Program-made: the position numbers and the translations under genes | From: Maribacter sp. | Lineage (GTDB): Bacteria; Bacteroidota; Bacteroidia; Flavobacteriales; Flavobacteriaceae | Length of the DNA: 64,000 nt | Direction of reading: 5' to 3' | Assembly (NCBI GenBank): GCA_011050675.1 | Contig: DRFI01000020.1 | Coordinates: 186,001 to 250,000, forward strand | Notes under the pieces: model-generated | Database searches by the model: none | What the model saw: only the letters and a program-made list of their open reading frames with translations | Told to the model about the DNA's origin: nothing | Shown: positions 9,639-18,616 of the stretch, in pieces | How positions within the stretch are numbered: the first letter of the stretch is position 1 | How the letters are laid out: each line of letters begins with the position of its first letter

Positions 9639-11756
9639 CTAGTAGAAAGTAGCTCTTTTATCCTCAATTTCAGAACCATCTTTCAACGCATTGTATACTG
9701 CAGTGTTTACTCGACTAGCTGCTCCTGTTTTTAAAGCATTAGCATATACACTATAATTATCCAATTTAGGAGCTTCTGTTTTCTTTACGATTTCTATTTT
9801 GAAAACTCCTGTATTACCTTGAATCAAACCAGAAGTTGCTCCAGCTGTCATTCCATAGGCAGTACCTACAACTACTGGTTCGCTACCTGCTCCTGGAATA
9901 GTTGGAGATTTTACAGTAAGCGCTGAAGCATTAGAGATACTTGCACCATTATCAGATGCAATTGCACTCATATCTTTACCCTTATTGGCTGCGATTATTT
10001 TTGCTGCCTTACGTTCTTTTCTAATGATTGGCAAAACAAGAACAGAAGCATCTTCAGCACTCATTACACCTTTAGCATAACTACCTGTTAACTGAACTAC
10101 TGCATAACCGTTATTGATGTTGAATCTTTTAATATCACCTACTTCAGTATCTGTACTGAAAGCCCACTGAACAATATTTCTTTGATTTGTTAGCCCTGGA
10201 AGATTTTCATCTAAAGCCTTAATCTTATTTACAGGACGAACTACATATTCCTCTTTTTTAGCCAATGCCGAAAATGCACTTTCATCATCTGTAGTTTCCA
10301 TTTCAAATTTAGTAGCATTTGTAAACAATGTATTTATTGTTTCTTCTGATGCCACTATTTCTCTAGCCATTGTAGCTATTTGAACTATATCTTCTTTATC
10401 ATCTATCTTAATAACATGAAAACCAAAATCAGTTTCAACCAACCCAATTGAACCTTCATTATTATTGAAAGCAAAATCATTGAATTTAGGTACCATAACA
10501 CCTTTTTGGAAATAACCTAAATCACCACCATTAGGTGCAGACGGTCCGTCTGAGTTATCCCTTGCCAATTCAGCAAACACAACTCCAGATTTTTTAGCCT
10601 CTCTCAATAATTCCTTTGCCTTAGCTTCTGCTTCTTCTTTAGTTCTTGTTACTGCAGGGTTAGCTCTTGTAGCACCTGTATAAGCCAAAAGAATATGACT
10701 TGCTTTTACAGAACCATTTGGCTTTCTAGCAATCATTTTAGAAATCTTGTATGAATTTCCATCTTTATAAGGACCATAGATCTGACCAACATTTAAGCTC
10801 ATTAAAGTATCAGCTACACTAGAAGGTAAATTTTTCTTTGCCTTATATATGGTATCAAATTTAGTATCAGAATATCTATCTAAAAATACAGTAACATCAT
10901 TTGTGTTTCTGAAACCTTTAATAGTATCGTTACGGTCTGTTTGAGAATTATATTCAACAGTATCATCTAAAAGTTTAGAAATCTCATCTCTAATAGCGGT
11001 TTGATCTGCTTCAGAAGGCTTCTCTTGAAAATATACATATTGTAAATCTCTAGCAGGATCTTGCTTGTACTCTTCTTTATGCTTACTAACGTAATCGGCA
11101 ATTTCGCTTTTCGTAACATTTATAGTACTATCTGGAATAGAAGCGTAAGGAACTCTTACATACTTAATATCCATTTTTTCGTTAGCCAATTTATAATCTA
11201 ACTCTCCTTCTTTCAAAGTAGCGCCAACACCAGCCTTTACCATATTAAAGTAAGTCTGTTCTTTTGCTAACTGAACGATTTCGTTTTCTGTTTGCAACCA
11301 AGCACTATATTGTGGTGGGTTATTAACTTTCCAATCAGCTACCGTTTGCTTAAAGATGTTTGGATCAAACTGACCATTTTGGTTTTGAAACTGAGGATTC
11401 TGTGCATATCCCGTAGTCCTAAGAAAATCAACAATTTGATCTTGCTCAATACCGATACCTAAATCTTCAAATTGTTCTCCTAAAATTGTTTGTCTAACCT
11501 TGTTCTCCCAAACTTGATTTACAACTTGCATAGAAGATGCCGTTGGACCAACTCTATTTGAAGCTACTTCAACTTCTTGTCTGAATTCATCAATAGAAAT
11601 ATCTTCTCCATTAATTTCAGCTACAGACGAGCCTACTTTTTCTCCTCCTAAATTGCTACTGGTAAAAACCCCAGAAATAACAAATGCAAAAAGCGCTAAA
11701 CCTATAATCAAGATCAACACTGTTGTACGTTTCCTAATATTTTCTAATACTGCCAT
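9639..11756 (-). CDS. PpiD/SurA-like periplasmic peptidyl-prolyl isomerase, membrane anchored
   Basis: The 705-residue protein starts with a short cytoplasmic stretch and one membrane helix (about 12-32), then a SurA_N-type chaperone region, and a parvulin (PPIC) domain at about 345-450 recognisable by VKASHILL, the GGDLGYF motif and MVPKFNDFAF. The overall plan is that of PpiD, a foldase for outer-membrane and periplasmic proteins anchored in the inner membrane. It is the last gene of the leftward envelope operon, which contains LptC and outer-membrane proteins that would need such a folding helper. Family length and topology match. Confidence 0.9.
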   Translation of the reverse strand: MAVLENIRKRTTVLILIIGLALFAFVISGVFTSSNLGGEKVGSSVAEINGEDISIDEFRQEVEVASNRVGPTASSMQVVNQVWENKVRQTILGEQFEDLGIGIEQDQIVDFLRTTGYAQNPQFQNQNGQFDPNIFKQTVADWKVNNPPQYSAWLQTENEIVQLAKEQTYFNMVKAGVGATLKEGELDYKLANEKMDIKYVRVPYASIPDSTINVTKSEIADYVSKHKEEYKQDPARDLQYVYFQEKPSEADQTAIRDEISKLLDDTVEYNSQTDRNDTIKGFRNTNDVTVFLDRYSDTKFDTIYKAKKNLPSSVADTLMSLNVGQIYGPYKDGNSYKISKMIARKPNGSVKASHILLAYTGATRANPAVTRTKEEAEAKAKELLREAKKSGVVFAELARDNSDGPSAPNGGDLGYFQKGVMVPKFNDFAFNNNEGSIGLVETDFGFHVIKIDDKEDIVQIATMAREIVASEETINTLFTNATKFEMETTDDESAFSALAKKEEYVVRPVNKIKALDENLPGLTNQRNIVQWAFSTDTEVGDIKRFNINNGYAVVQLTGSYAKGVMSAEDASVLVLPIIRKERKAAKIIAANKGKDMSAIASDNGASISNASALTVKSPTIPGAGSEPVVVGTAYGMTAGATSGLIQGNTGVFKIEIVKKTEAPKLDNYSVYANALKTGAASRVNTAVYNALKDGSEIEDKRATFY

Positions 11757-11866
11757 TCTAATTAACGTTTAAAATAATCGTTTGTGGTTATTGGGAGGCA
11801 AAACTACCATTTTTAATTGAAATAATAAAAACTAAAAAGACTCCTAATTTATTGATTGATGCACTG

Positions 11867-13153
11867 TTATTCTTGTTCCAAAACTTCTATTGAAATCAAA
11901 TCTATTTTGGTGTTAGAAACCTCTAATACCGTAAACTTGTAAGTATCTATGGTGAGCTCTACTTCTTTTTCAGGAATTTCACCTAATGTATGTACTAAAA
12001 GCCCGCCAAGTGTCTCATACTCATCCGACACTGGCAGATTTAATTTATAATTCTCATTAATATCATCTACCTCCAAACGTGCAGAAAAAAGAAAATTACG
12101 CTCATCTACTCGTTCTTCCCTTAAGTCAGTAGTATCATGCTCATCTTCAATTTCTCCAAAAAGTTCTTCTACAATATCTTCAACCGTAACTAAACCAGAG
12201 GTACCACCATATTCATCTAACACCACCGCAATACTTTTGCGCTTCTTTATCAACACATTAAGTATATCTTGAATTAGCATGGTTTCTGGAACAAACTCAA
12301 CAGGCAATAAAATACTTTTTATAGTCTTTGGTTTTTTGAACAACTCATAGGAATGTATATAACCAATGACATTATCTACAGTATCATTATATACCAGCAC
12401 TTTTGAATAACCGGTTTCGGTAAATATTTTTGCCAAATTTTTTGGAGTCTCATGCACTTCTACCGCTACGATTTCTGTTCTTGGAACCATAACCTCACGT
12501 GCTTTTACAGCCGCGAATTCTAATGCATTCTGAAAAATTTGGATTTCGGTATCTACCACATCCTCTTCTTCAATAGCTTCCATCTGTTCGGTAATATAAT
12601 CACCAAGCTCTAACTTACTAAATGCCAATTGCACCTCATCACCAGAAGTTCCAAATACATGCTTCAATATTAAATCTGATATCCAAATAATGAAATCTGA
12701 AATAAACGAGAACAGGATATAGAACAAAAAAGCAGGAATTGCCAATAACTTCAATAGGTTATTAGCATAAATCTGAAAAAGAACCTTAGGCAAAAATTCT
12801 GCAGTTATTAATATTATAAACGTAGATATCAAGGTTTGTGTCAACAGACTAAAATCTGTAATAAACAACTGTAAAATAGCATTATTAGGAACAATGCCAG
12901 TAAACCAATTCATGAGTAATTCCCCCATGAACAGTCCATAAATAACTAATGCTATATTGTTACCAATAAGCATAGTCGCTATAAATTTTGATGGTTTTTT
13001 GGTTAGCCTGGTAAGCACCATAGCCAAAAAACCTTCTTGTTTTTTCTCTATTTCAATGTGGATTTTATTCGCTGAAATAAAGGCAATTTCCATTCCTGAG
13101 AAAAATGCTGAAAAAACTAAGGAAAGTATAATGATAATACCGGCTGTACCCAC
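11867..13153 (-). CDS. CNNM/CorC-family transporter (hemolysin-like, CBS domains)
   Basis: The 428-residue protein has a DUF21/CNNM membrane domain with about four hydrophobic segments (1-185), a CBS pair (about 215-330, with VMVPRTEIV and LDEYGGTSGLVT), and a C-terminal CorC_HlyC domain. Members are linked to magnesium/cobalt export; some flavobacterial paralogs (GldE) are tied to gliding, but this one lacks the gliding-gene context. The start codon overlaps the stop of the upstream small gene by one base, indicating translational coupling within the envelope operon. Confidence 0.88.
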   Translation of the reverse strand: MGTAGIIIILSLVFSAFFSGMEIAFISANKIHIEIEKKQEGFLAMVLTRLTKKPSKFIATMLIGNNIALVIYGLFMGELLMNWFTGIVPNNAILQLFITDFSLLTQTLISTFIILITAEFLPKVLFQIYANNLLKLLAIPAFLFYILFSFISDFIIWISDLILKHVFGTSGDEVQLAFSKLELGDYITEQMEAIEEEDVVDTEIQIFQNALEFAAVKAREVMVPRTEIVAVEVHETPKNLAKIFTETGYSKVLVYNDTVDNVIGYIHSYELFKKPKTIKSILLPVEFVPETMLIQDILNVLIKKRKSIAVVLDEYGGTSGLVTVEDIVEELFGEIEDEHDTTDLREERVDERNFLFSARLEVDDINENYKLNLPVSDEYETLGGLLVHTLGEIPEKEVELTIDTYKFTVLEVSNTKIDLISIEVLEQE

Positions 13154-13359
13154 TATTTATTGTTATTATCCCGTTTACGTTGTTCGAATTTTTTTCGGTA
13201 GTTTCTTCTAAACAAAAACATTCCAATAGAAACTACTGCAAAAAATATGAAGAAATAAGCCATACTTCTATCAGTGTTCCAATCAGTAAATATTCTATAA
13301 ACTGAAAAACCCGCTACTAAAACATATAAGTACTCTGTATACCTTAAAATACTAATCAT
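13153..13359 (-). CDS. Small two-helix membrane protein, unknown function
   Basis: This 68-residue protein has two hydrophobic segments (about 8-24 and 34-50) and a very basic C-terminal tail rich in Arg, Lys and Asn. Its start overlaps the lptC stop by 8 bases, and its stop overlaps the next start by 1 base, so it is embedded and coupled in the operon. I do not recognise a named domain. Its position between LptC and a CNNM transporter suggests an envelope role, which is inference only. Confidence 0.75.
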   Translation of the reverse strand: MISILRYTEYLYVLVAGFSVYRIFTDWNTDRSMAYFFIFFAVVSIGMFLFRRNYRKKFEQRKRDNNNK

Positions 13360-13963
13360 TATCTTTTTCTTTATCTTCCTTAATCAACATTAAACCATAA
13401 GTTTTATGAGCATTTAAAAACTTAAGGTCTTTTTGAATATCCATACCTTCGCCATCCATTACCGTTCCATCATCAGGATTGGTAAACGTAAATTTTTCTT
13501 GAGTGAACGCCCACTCATTACCGCGATCGTAATATAGTTGTGATGTTGCTAACTTTTTACCATCATCACCTTTTATAAGTACATTACCGCGCAAATCTAC
13601 GATAGAAGTCTTAGAGTACAACACTCCATAATCTGCTTCTATGGTTGTTTTTTCATTTTTCTCATTAAAAATCTCTACTAACAAGCCTTCCGGGAAGGTT
13701 TGATATGGAAACGTAAGTTGTTCAAAATCATTTCTAATAGGACCGGACAATACTGCCAATATCTTAGAAGAACCTACATCCTCAGACCCTAATTTTTCTG
13801 GAGATTCGGTATATGTAAGCACAAAATCTTCAACCACACCTCTAGGGTATACTTTCTTTGCCGCCTCTTCACCAACTCTCTTGTAATTATCTTGACAAGA
13901 TAAAAAAAGCATTGCCATGGTAAATACCACGGCAATGCTTTTAAAAATATAAATCTGTTTCAT
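13352..13963 (-). CDS. lptC: LPS export ABC transporter periplasmic protein LptC
   Basis: The 203-residue protein has a lipoprotein-like signal (MLFLSC, Cys23) and an LptC/OstA-type beta-jellyroll region (about 45-190) with segments such as GVLYSKTSIVDLRGNVLIK and LYYDRGNEWAFT, which are typical of Bacteroidota LptC. LptC passes lipopolysaccharide from the LptBFG transporter to LptA. It sits 5 bases after a TPR protein gene and overlaps the following small membrane protein gene. Other lpt genes are not in the window. Confidence 0.85.
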   Translation of the reverse strand: MKQIYIFKSIAVVFTMAMLFLSCQDNYKRVGEEAAKKVYPRGVVEDFVLTYTESPEKLGSEDVGSSKILAVLSGPIRNDFEQLTFPYQTFPEGLLVEIFNEKNEKTTIEADYGVLYSKTSIVDLRGNVLIKGDDGKKLATSQLYYDRGNEWAFTQEKFTFTNPDDGTVMDGEGMDIQKDLKFLNAHKTYGLMLIKEDKEKDND

Positions 13964-13968
13964 TTTTT

Positions 13969-15342
13969 CTATAAAGAAGGTACTTTCACACTACCTCCAA
14001 CCCAACAGCCGAAAGTAACAGTTTTACCAGCCATACCAGAACTAAAGATCATTTCTTTAGATGGTGCTTTTGCACTATAGCTGTTTGCTGCTTGATTAGA
14101 AGAACCACTTAACGATGGATCTACTCTACCAGCTTTTCTAGCCATATCTGCAGCTTTCCAATACATTGCTCTCTTTTCAAAGGCGGTTGTACCACAATCA
14201 TTTGCACTAGTTGCGTACAAGTTAGCAATTAATAAATATGCACGACCATTAGATGCGTTAGCATCAATTGCTTTTTGTGCATAGCTACGTGCTGTAGACT
14301 TACTTCCTTTTCTTTTATTAATTACAGCTACTTTATAAGCAATCTTAGATTTTTTCTCATTATCAGTCTCTAAAGTCAATGCTTTATCGAAATCTACAAG
14401 AGCACCTTTTGTATCGCCATTCTTCATTTTCAAAGTACCTCCGTATACGTAAGCATCAGCAGATGGATCTAAAGCCAATTGAGCTTCAAATAATTTTTGA
14501 AACAATGGATCATCTGTACATTCTTTGTTGAACATAAGACCTACCGCTCTTTTCACCCAAACAACATCACCTTTTTTCTCTTCAAAACTCTTTTCGTATA
14601 AAGGTATAAGGTTACTACAATCTGCTAAAGGACCTAATTTAGAATCGATACTTCCTGCAATCTTACCATATACTTCTGAGTAAGAATTGTAAGACTTTAA
14701 ACGAGACTTCTCTTTAGAAGTTAAAGTACCAGCCTCTTCTTTAGGTAAAAGCTTAGCAATCTTTCCAGTTAATTTTTCGTTTTCATTTTCTATTTTCTCT
14801 GTAACCGCATCGTATACATCAAAAACTTCTTGCAAATCTTTTGAACCTGCTTTGTTTAAATCAACTAAACTAGAAAAATAGATGTATAATGCTTTTGGAT
14901 TTGTGAAGTGCTCTTTATCCTTAGTAAAAGCATCATTTAACATGCTATACATTTTAGCATCATCAGCCATTTTATTATCATACATAACCATTGCCTTATC
15001 GACATCAGTTTCGCCTTGACTAGTTTTAGATGCAAAATGCTTCATCTTATTGTCATAAAGACCCATAAGATCATTAGCAAATTTTTCTTTATCAGCACCA
15101 GTTGCCTTATCTAGCTTATCTTTAAGTATACGCTCTCCGTATACATAAATAGCATTATTTAATTGAGGACAAGTTTCATAAACCATCTTCCATGGCTCAT
15201 AAGCCGCATCATAATTTTTAACTTTTGCATGCTCAGAAAATATAGACAAGTTAGTCATACATTCAGGGTTTTGTGCCTGTGCATTGCTCACTCCCATCAT
15301 TCCAAGGAACATTATTGCCGTGAAGTAAAGTTTCGATTTCAT
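13969..15342 (-). CDS. Periplasmic tetratricopeptide-repeat protein
   Basis: The 457-residue protein has a Sec signal peptide ending near SNAQAQ, then mostly alpha-helical sequence with TPR-like pairs most evident at about 290-395 (AYVYGGTLKMKNGDTKGALVD, AIDANASNGRAYLLIANLY). The middle is Lys/Glu rich. TPR proteins hold protein partners; the operon context with an outer-membrane barrel and LptC points to the cell envelope. Specific partners cannot be inferred. It lies 38 bases downstream of the barrel gene. Confidence 0.8.
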   Translation of the reverse strand: MKSKLYFTAIMFLGMMGVSNAQAQNPECMTNLSIFSEHAKVKNYDAAYEPWKMVYETCPQLNNAIYVYGERILKDKLDKATGADKEKFANDLMGLYDNKMKHFASKTSQGETDVDKAMVMYDNKMADDAKMYSMLNDAFTKDKEHFTNPKALYIYFSSLVDLNKAGSKDLQEVFDVYDAVTEKIENENEKLTGKIAKLLPKEEAGTLTSKEKSRLKSYNSYSEVYGKIAGSIDSKLGPLADCSNLIPLYEKSFEEKKGDVVWVKRAVGLMFNKECTDDPLFQKLFEAQLALDPSADAYVYGGTLKMKNGDTKGALVDFDKALTLETDNEKKSKIAYKVAVINKRKGSKSTARSYAQKAIDANASNGRAYLLIANLYATSANDCGTTAFEKRAMYWKAADMARKAGRVDPSLSGSSNQAANSYSAKAPSKEMIFSSGMAGKTVTFGCWVGGSVKVPSL

Positions 15343-15380
15343 TTTTTCTCTTTTTAAATGGTTAATGTACTAATTTTTTA

Positions 15381-16667
15381 TTAATTGATTTTTCTTTTCT
15401 GGAACCAGCGATCGTTAAGCGAAAGACCTACATTAAACTTAAAATAACTCTCTTCGATTAAATTTGCTCTAGTAGTTCCTCTTTTACCAAATTCAAAACC
15501 TAAGTTAAGATTTGAGAAACTTCTACCCAGTGGTAACCCTAATCCAAAAGTTATGCCAAAGTTATTTATATCCACATCATCCACCAACATACCCGTCTGA
15601 TCCAAACGTAAACCAGCACGATAAGTAACTCTTTTTAAGTAACTTGAAAAAGAATTATGATCAGGTGTAATAAAAGCACCTAATGCAAATGAACTAGCAT
15701 CTTCGTAAGAGATATTATCTGCACCTAAGAAGGAATTCTCAAAAGAACTCATCTCTTGAAAGCTATATTCTGCACCAACAAACCATTTATAATCTTCTCC
15801 GTAACCTATACCTAATGTAGTAGTTGTAGGTATTTTTAATTCTGTATTACTTAAATTCTGAGAAGCCAAGTTCACCTCTATCTCTTCAATTGTACCGCCA
15901 TTGGCTACTGAAAAAGAACCTATTTGTCTTTCATTCCTAGATACCAAATTACCCTGTGTATTTACACGTATAGAAGTATGAAGCCTTTGTCTTCCTTTTA
16001 TTATAGGTGTATAATTTAAGGCATAATTAAAATCGAATCCGTTAACCCTAGAACTACGTCTATCAAAAGTTCCGAATTGTATATCCTCAACTTGCTGTAA
16101 TCTTTCACTATCCAAAGTACCAAAGTTGAAATTTATGGTTGCTCCAATACTTAAATCTTCTATAATTTCATATCCTACAGAATAAAAAGCACGCGTTAAC
16201 CCACCATCACCTGAGTATACATTAATTAAAGAACCGCTTGCGGTTGTCTGTTCATCTACCAAATTATAACCAACAGAAGAATAAGGCATAATACCAAAGC
16301 CCATACCCAATCCTTTACCAACACTAAAGCCTAATGCTAAATAGTCTAAGCTAGTAATTGAACTTTTCTGTTCTTCTGTAAAACTTTTAAGAGTATACTG
16401 CTTGTTAGAAACACCTGCAGTATAGGTTACCAAACCTTCTTTATCCATTACCTCTAAACCTAACTTACCATAAGCAGCTGGGTTTTTCAAGTTTAAATGA
16501 ATACTATCGGCATAGACGCCGATGCCTCCCATCATTTGATTTTCTACCGTACTGGTGTTTTTCAAATCACCGATTCCAAAGAAGGAATAAGGAGAAACAG
16601 TACCATCTTGAGCGTACATACCCACGGTGGTTATGTATACAATTGCAATTACAATTTTTCTGATCAT
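15381..16667 (-). CDS. Outer-membrane beta-barrel protein (FadL/PorV-like)
   Basis: The 428-residue protein begins with a signal peptide (ends near GMYAQDG) and continues with alternating hydrophobic/aromatic strands, including SPYSFFGIGD, GFGIMPYSSVGYN and a final NVGLSLNDRWFQKRKIN, as in long outer-membrane barrels. N-terminal NPAAYG-type sequence recalls the FadL/PorV superfamily. The substrate is unknown. Its start directly abuts the coaX stop with no spacer, so the two are very likely co-transcribed. Confidence 0.8.
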   Translation of the reverse strand: MIRKIVIAIVYITTVGMYAQDGTVSPYSFFGIGDLKNTSTVENQMMGGIGVYADSIHLNLKNPAAYGKLGLEVMDKEGLVTYTAGVSNKQYTLKSFTEEQKSSITSLDYLALGFSVGKGLGMGFGIMPYSSVGYNLVDEQTTASGSLINVYSGDGGLTRAFYSVGYEIIEDLSIGATINFNFGTLDSERLQQVEDIQFGTFDRRSSRVNGFDFNYALNYTPIIKGRQRLHTSIRVNTQGNLVSRNERQIGSFSVANGGTIEEIEVNLASQNLSNTELKIPTTTTLGIGYGEDYKWFVGAEYSFQEMSSFENSFLGADNISYEDASSFALGAFITPDHNSFSSYLKRVTYRAGLRLDQTGMLVDDVDINNFGITFGLGLPLGRSFSNLNLGFEFGKRGTTRANLIEESYFKFNVGLSLNDRWFQKRKIN

Positions 16668-17396
16668 TTAGTGCTTGTTGTATTCCAGCAAATAATTAAG
16701 CCCTTTCAGGAGAAATTTGGAATCCGCAAATATGGTATTTTTTAATCGTTTAGACAAAAATAGTGTGTCTCCTCCGGTTAAAATAACTGTTAAATTTTCA
16801 AATCTAGCTCTGTAGAGATCAATGACACCGTCTATTTCAAGAGTAATACCATTTATTACACCGCTATGAAGGCAATTCTCTGTAGTATTACCAATATAGT
16901 CCAATAGCTCTTTTTTTTCGAGTAAAGGCAACTTTGCGGTTTGTTGATGCATCGCATTATACCTCATTTGAACTCCCGGAGATATTGCACCACCCAAATA
17001 TTCATCAAAATCATTAAGCATATCATAAGTAACACATGTACCCGCATCAATTACCAAATTATTCTGATGAGAATTGAAATAATAAGCAGCCGTTGCCAAT
17101 GCCAACCGATCAACACCTAAGGTCTGTGGCGAGGCGTAAGAGTTCTTAAATGGCACTTTTGATGCATTAGAAAGCTCATGTAAATCACAAAAAACGGCTA
17201 CAACCTTCATTTGCTCCTTAGAAAGTGATCCAACACTAGAAACTATTGAAGATTTTATTATCGGATAATCTTTGAATATTTTTTTTACGGCTTCAACGAA
17301 CAAATCGACAACAACAGTCTCTAAATGAATTATTTCCGACTTTTTAAATATTGCTATTTTGACGTTTGTATTACCTGCATCAATTATTAAATTCAT
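16668..17396 (-). CDS. coaX: Type III pantothenate kinase
   Basis: The 242-residue enzyme phosphorylates pantothenate, the first step of coenzyme A synthesis. Type III markers are visible: the N-terminal phosphate loop DAGNTNVKIA, GVDRLALA near residue 95, VIDAGTCVTYD (about 115-125), and a C-terminal ILTGGD. Length fits the family. It is the first gene of the leftward envelope operon and its start lies about 100 bases from the divergent tRNA-Phe gene, so the promoter must fall in that gap. Confidence 0.93.
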   Translation of the reverse strand: MNLIIDAGNTNVKIAIFKKSEIIHLETVVVDLFVEAVKKIFKDYPIIKSSIVSSVGSLSKEQMKVVAVFCDLHELSNASKVPFKNSYASPQTLGVDRLALATAAYYFNSHQNNLVIDAGTCVTYDMLNDFDEYLGGAISPGVQMRYNAMHQQTAKLPLLEKKELLDYIGNTTENCLHSGVINGITLEIDGVIDLYRARFENLTVILTGGDTLFLSKRLKNTIFADSKFLLKGLNYLLEYNKH

Positions 17397-17446
17397 GTTG
17401 CAAAGATTAAAAATTAAAAAAACATTTCTCTTTTTTCACGATTTAG

Positions 17447-17477
17447 TTTGTAAATCCTAAAATTGAAATTATATTTG
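17447..17477 (+). promoter_or_regulatory. Bacteroidota-type promoter for tRNA-Phe
   Basis: TTTG at 17447-17450, a 19-base spacer and TATATTTG at 17470-17477 match the Bacteroidota consensus (-33 TTTG, -7 TAnnTTTG) exactly. The element ends 19 bases before the mature tRNA, which gives a short 5' leader. Confidence 0.8.
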
Positions 17478-17496
17478 CAGCCGCTTACAGCGACAT

Positions 17497-17569
17497 GGTG
17501 CCTTAGCTCAGTTGGTAGAGCAATGGACTGAAAATCCATGTGTCCCTGGTTCGATTCCTGGAGGCACCA
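17497..17569 (+). tRNA. tRNA-Phe (anticodon GAA)
   Basis: A full cloverleaf can be drawn over 73 bases: 7-bp acceptor stem GGTGCCT/AGGCACC, D arm GCTC/GAGC, anticodon stem ATGGA/TCCAT with loop CTGAAAA and anticodon GAA at 17530-17532, TTCGATT T-loop, and discriminator A. The genome does not encode the complete CCA end. The third pair of the T-stem is a T-T mismatch (17547/17559). It stands alone, with its own promoter and terminator. Confidence 0.96.
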
Positions 17570-17573
17570 CAAT

Positions 17574-17603
17574 AAATCCTTACTTAACGGTAAGGATTTT
17601 TTT
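17574..17603 (+). terminator. Rho-independent terminator of tRNA-Phe
   Basis: A perfect 10-bp stem (AAATCCTTAC / GTAAGGATTT) with a 6-base loop is followed by a run of T, starting 5 bases after the tRNA. Confidence 0.9.
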
Positions 17604-17644
17604 GTTTTAATACCTATCTTTCAAATTACGAAAATATATAGGTT

Positions 17645-18616
17645 GTGTTACAAATAAACGAAGACAGTACATTTATTTCTCTTCAAGATTACTTAATATC
17701 TAAAGGTTGGCTAAAAGACCAAGAGAAAATTACCCAGATTTCGAAAGCAGGAGAAGGTAATATGAATGTAGTGCTTCGCGTAGCTACTAATTTACGTTCC
17801 ATTATTGTAAAACAATCTAGGCCCTTTGTTCAAAAGTATCAGAACATTCCAGCCCCTATAGATAGAATTGCGGTAGAGAATACTTTTTACAAGGCTATTG
17901 AAAATAGCAACATCACCTCCCACATTCCAACAATCATCGGTTTTGACCCAGATACTCACATTCTAGTAATGGAGGACCTTGGTGATTGTGATGATATGAC
18001 TTTTTTATATAAACAACGAAATATCAGCAATAATCAGTTCAATATTCTTATTGCAATAATTCATCAAATCCATAACACTAAGCCCCCAAGCAATTTCCCT
18101 GACAATATTAAAATGCGCGAGCTTAATCATCAGCATATTTTCATTCTCCCATTTTTATCCGATAACGGATTTTCCCTAAATGACATTCAACTGGGGCTAC
18201 AAGAATTATCACTGCCTTACAAGGAAGATGAATCGCTTAAAGAAAAAATTACGTTCATTGGCGAACGCTATTTATCGCAAGGAAACACACTTTTACATGG
18301 CGATTATTACCCTGGTAGTTGGATGTTAAAAGACAATCAACTTTTTATTATTGACCCAGAATTTGGTTTTTTAGGCTTTAAAGAATTTGACCTTGGTGTA
18401 ATGGCCGCTCATCTTATAATTGCCACACATAACATATCCTATATCGAAAAAATAGAAACTTCTTATCCTTCTAAAATTGACAGTGAACTTCTCCAGAACA
18501 TTGCCGGTATAGAAATCATGAGAAGATTAATAGGTTTAGCACAGCTACCTATCAACAGAACCCTTTTAGAAAAAGCAGAATTATTAACCATGGCAAAAAA
18601 CCTGATTCTATCATGA
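17645..18616 (+). CDS. APH-fold phosphotransferase, 5-methylthioribose-kinase-like
   Basis: The 323-residue protein starts at a GTG; no ATG precedes residue 40. The order of motifs follows MTR kinase (MtnK) more closely than antibiotic kinases: KAGEGNMNVVLRV (35-47), IVKQ with Lys57, an Asp/Glu pair near 73-78, VMEDLGD (108-114), the catalytic HGDYYPGSW (218-226) with Trp where the usual Brenner motif has Asn, and the metal-binding DPEFGFLGFKEFDLG (237-251). MtnK phosphorylates the C1 hydroxyl of 5-methylthioribose. This protein is shorter than classical MtnK (about 400). The stop overlaps the next start by 4 bases. The true substrate is unknown, possibly a 5-substituted ribose. Confidence 0.75.
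   Translation: MLQINEDSTFISLQDYLISKGWLKDQEKITQISKAGEGNMNVVLRVATNLRSIIVKQSRPFVQKYQNIPAPIDRIAVENTFYKAIENSNITSHIPTIIGFDPDTHILVMEDLGDCDDMTFLYKQRNISNNQFNILIAIIHQIHNTKPPSNFPDNIKMRELNHQHIFILPFLSDNGFSLNDIQLGLQELSLPYKEDESLKEKITFIGERYLSQGNTLLHGDYYPGSWMLKDNQLFIIDPEFGFLGFKEFDLGVMAAHLIIATHNISYIEKIETSYPSKIDSELLQNIAGIEIMRRLIGLAQLPINRTLLEKAELLTMAKNLILS

Noticed and set aside
17645-18616. Aminoglycoside resistance kinase
   Set aside because: The APH fold is present, but motif order and the HGDYYPGSW site resemble MTR kinase; nothing suggests resistance.
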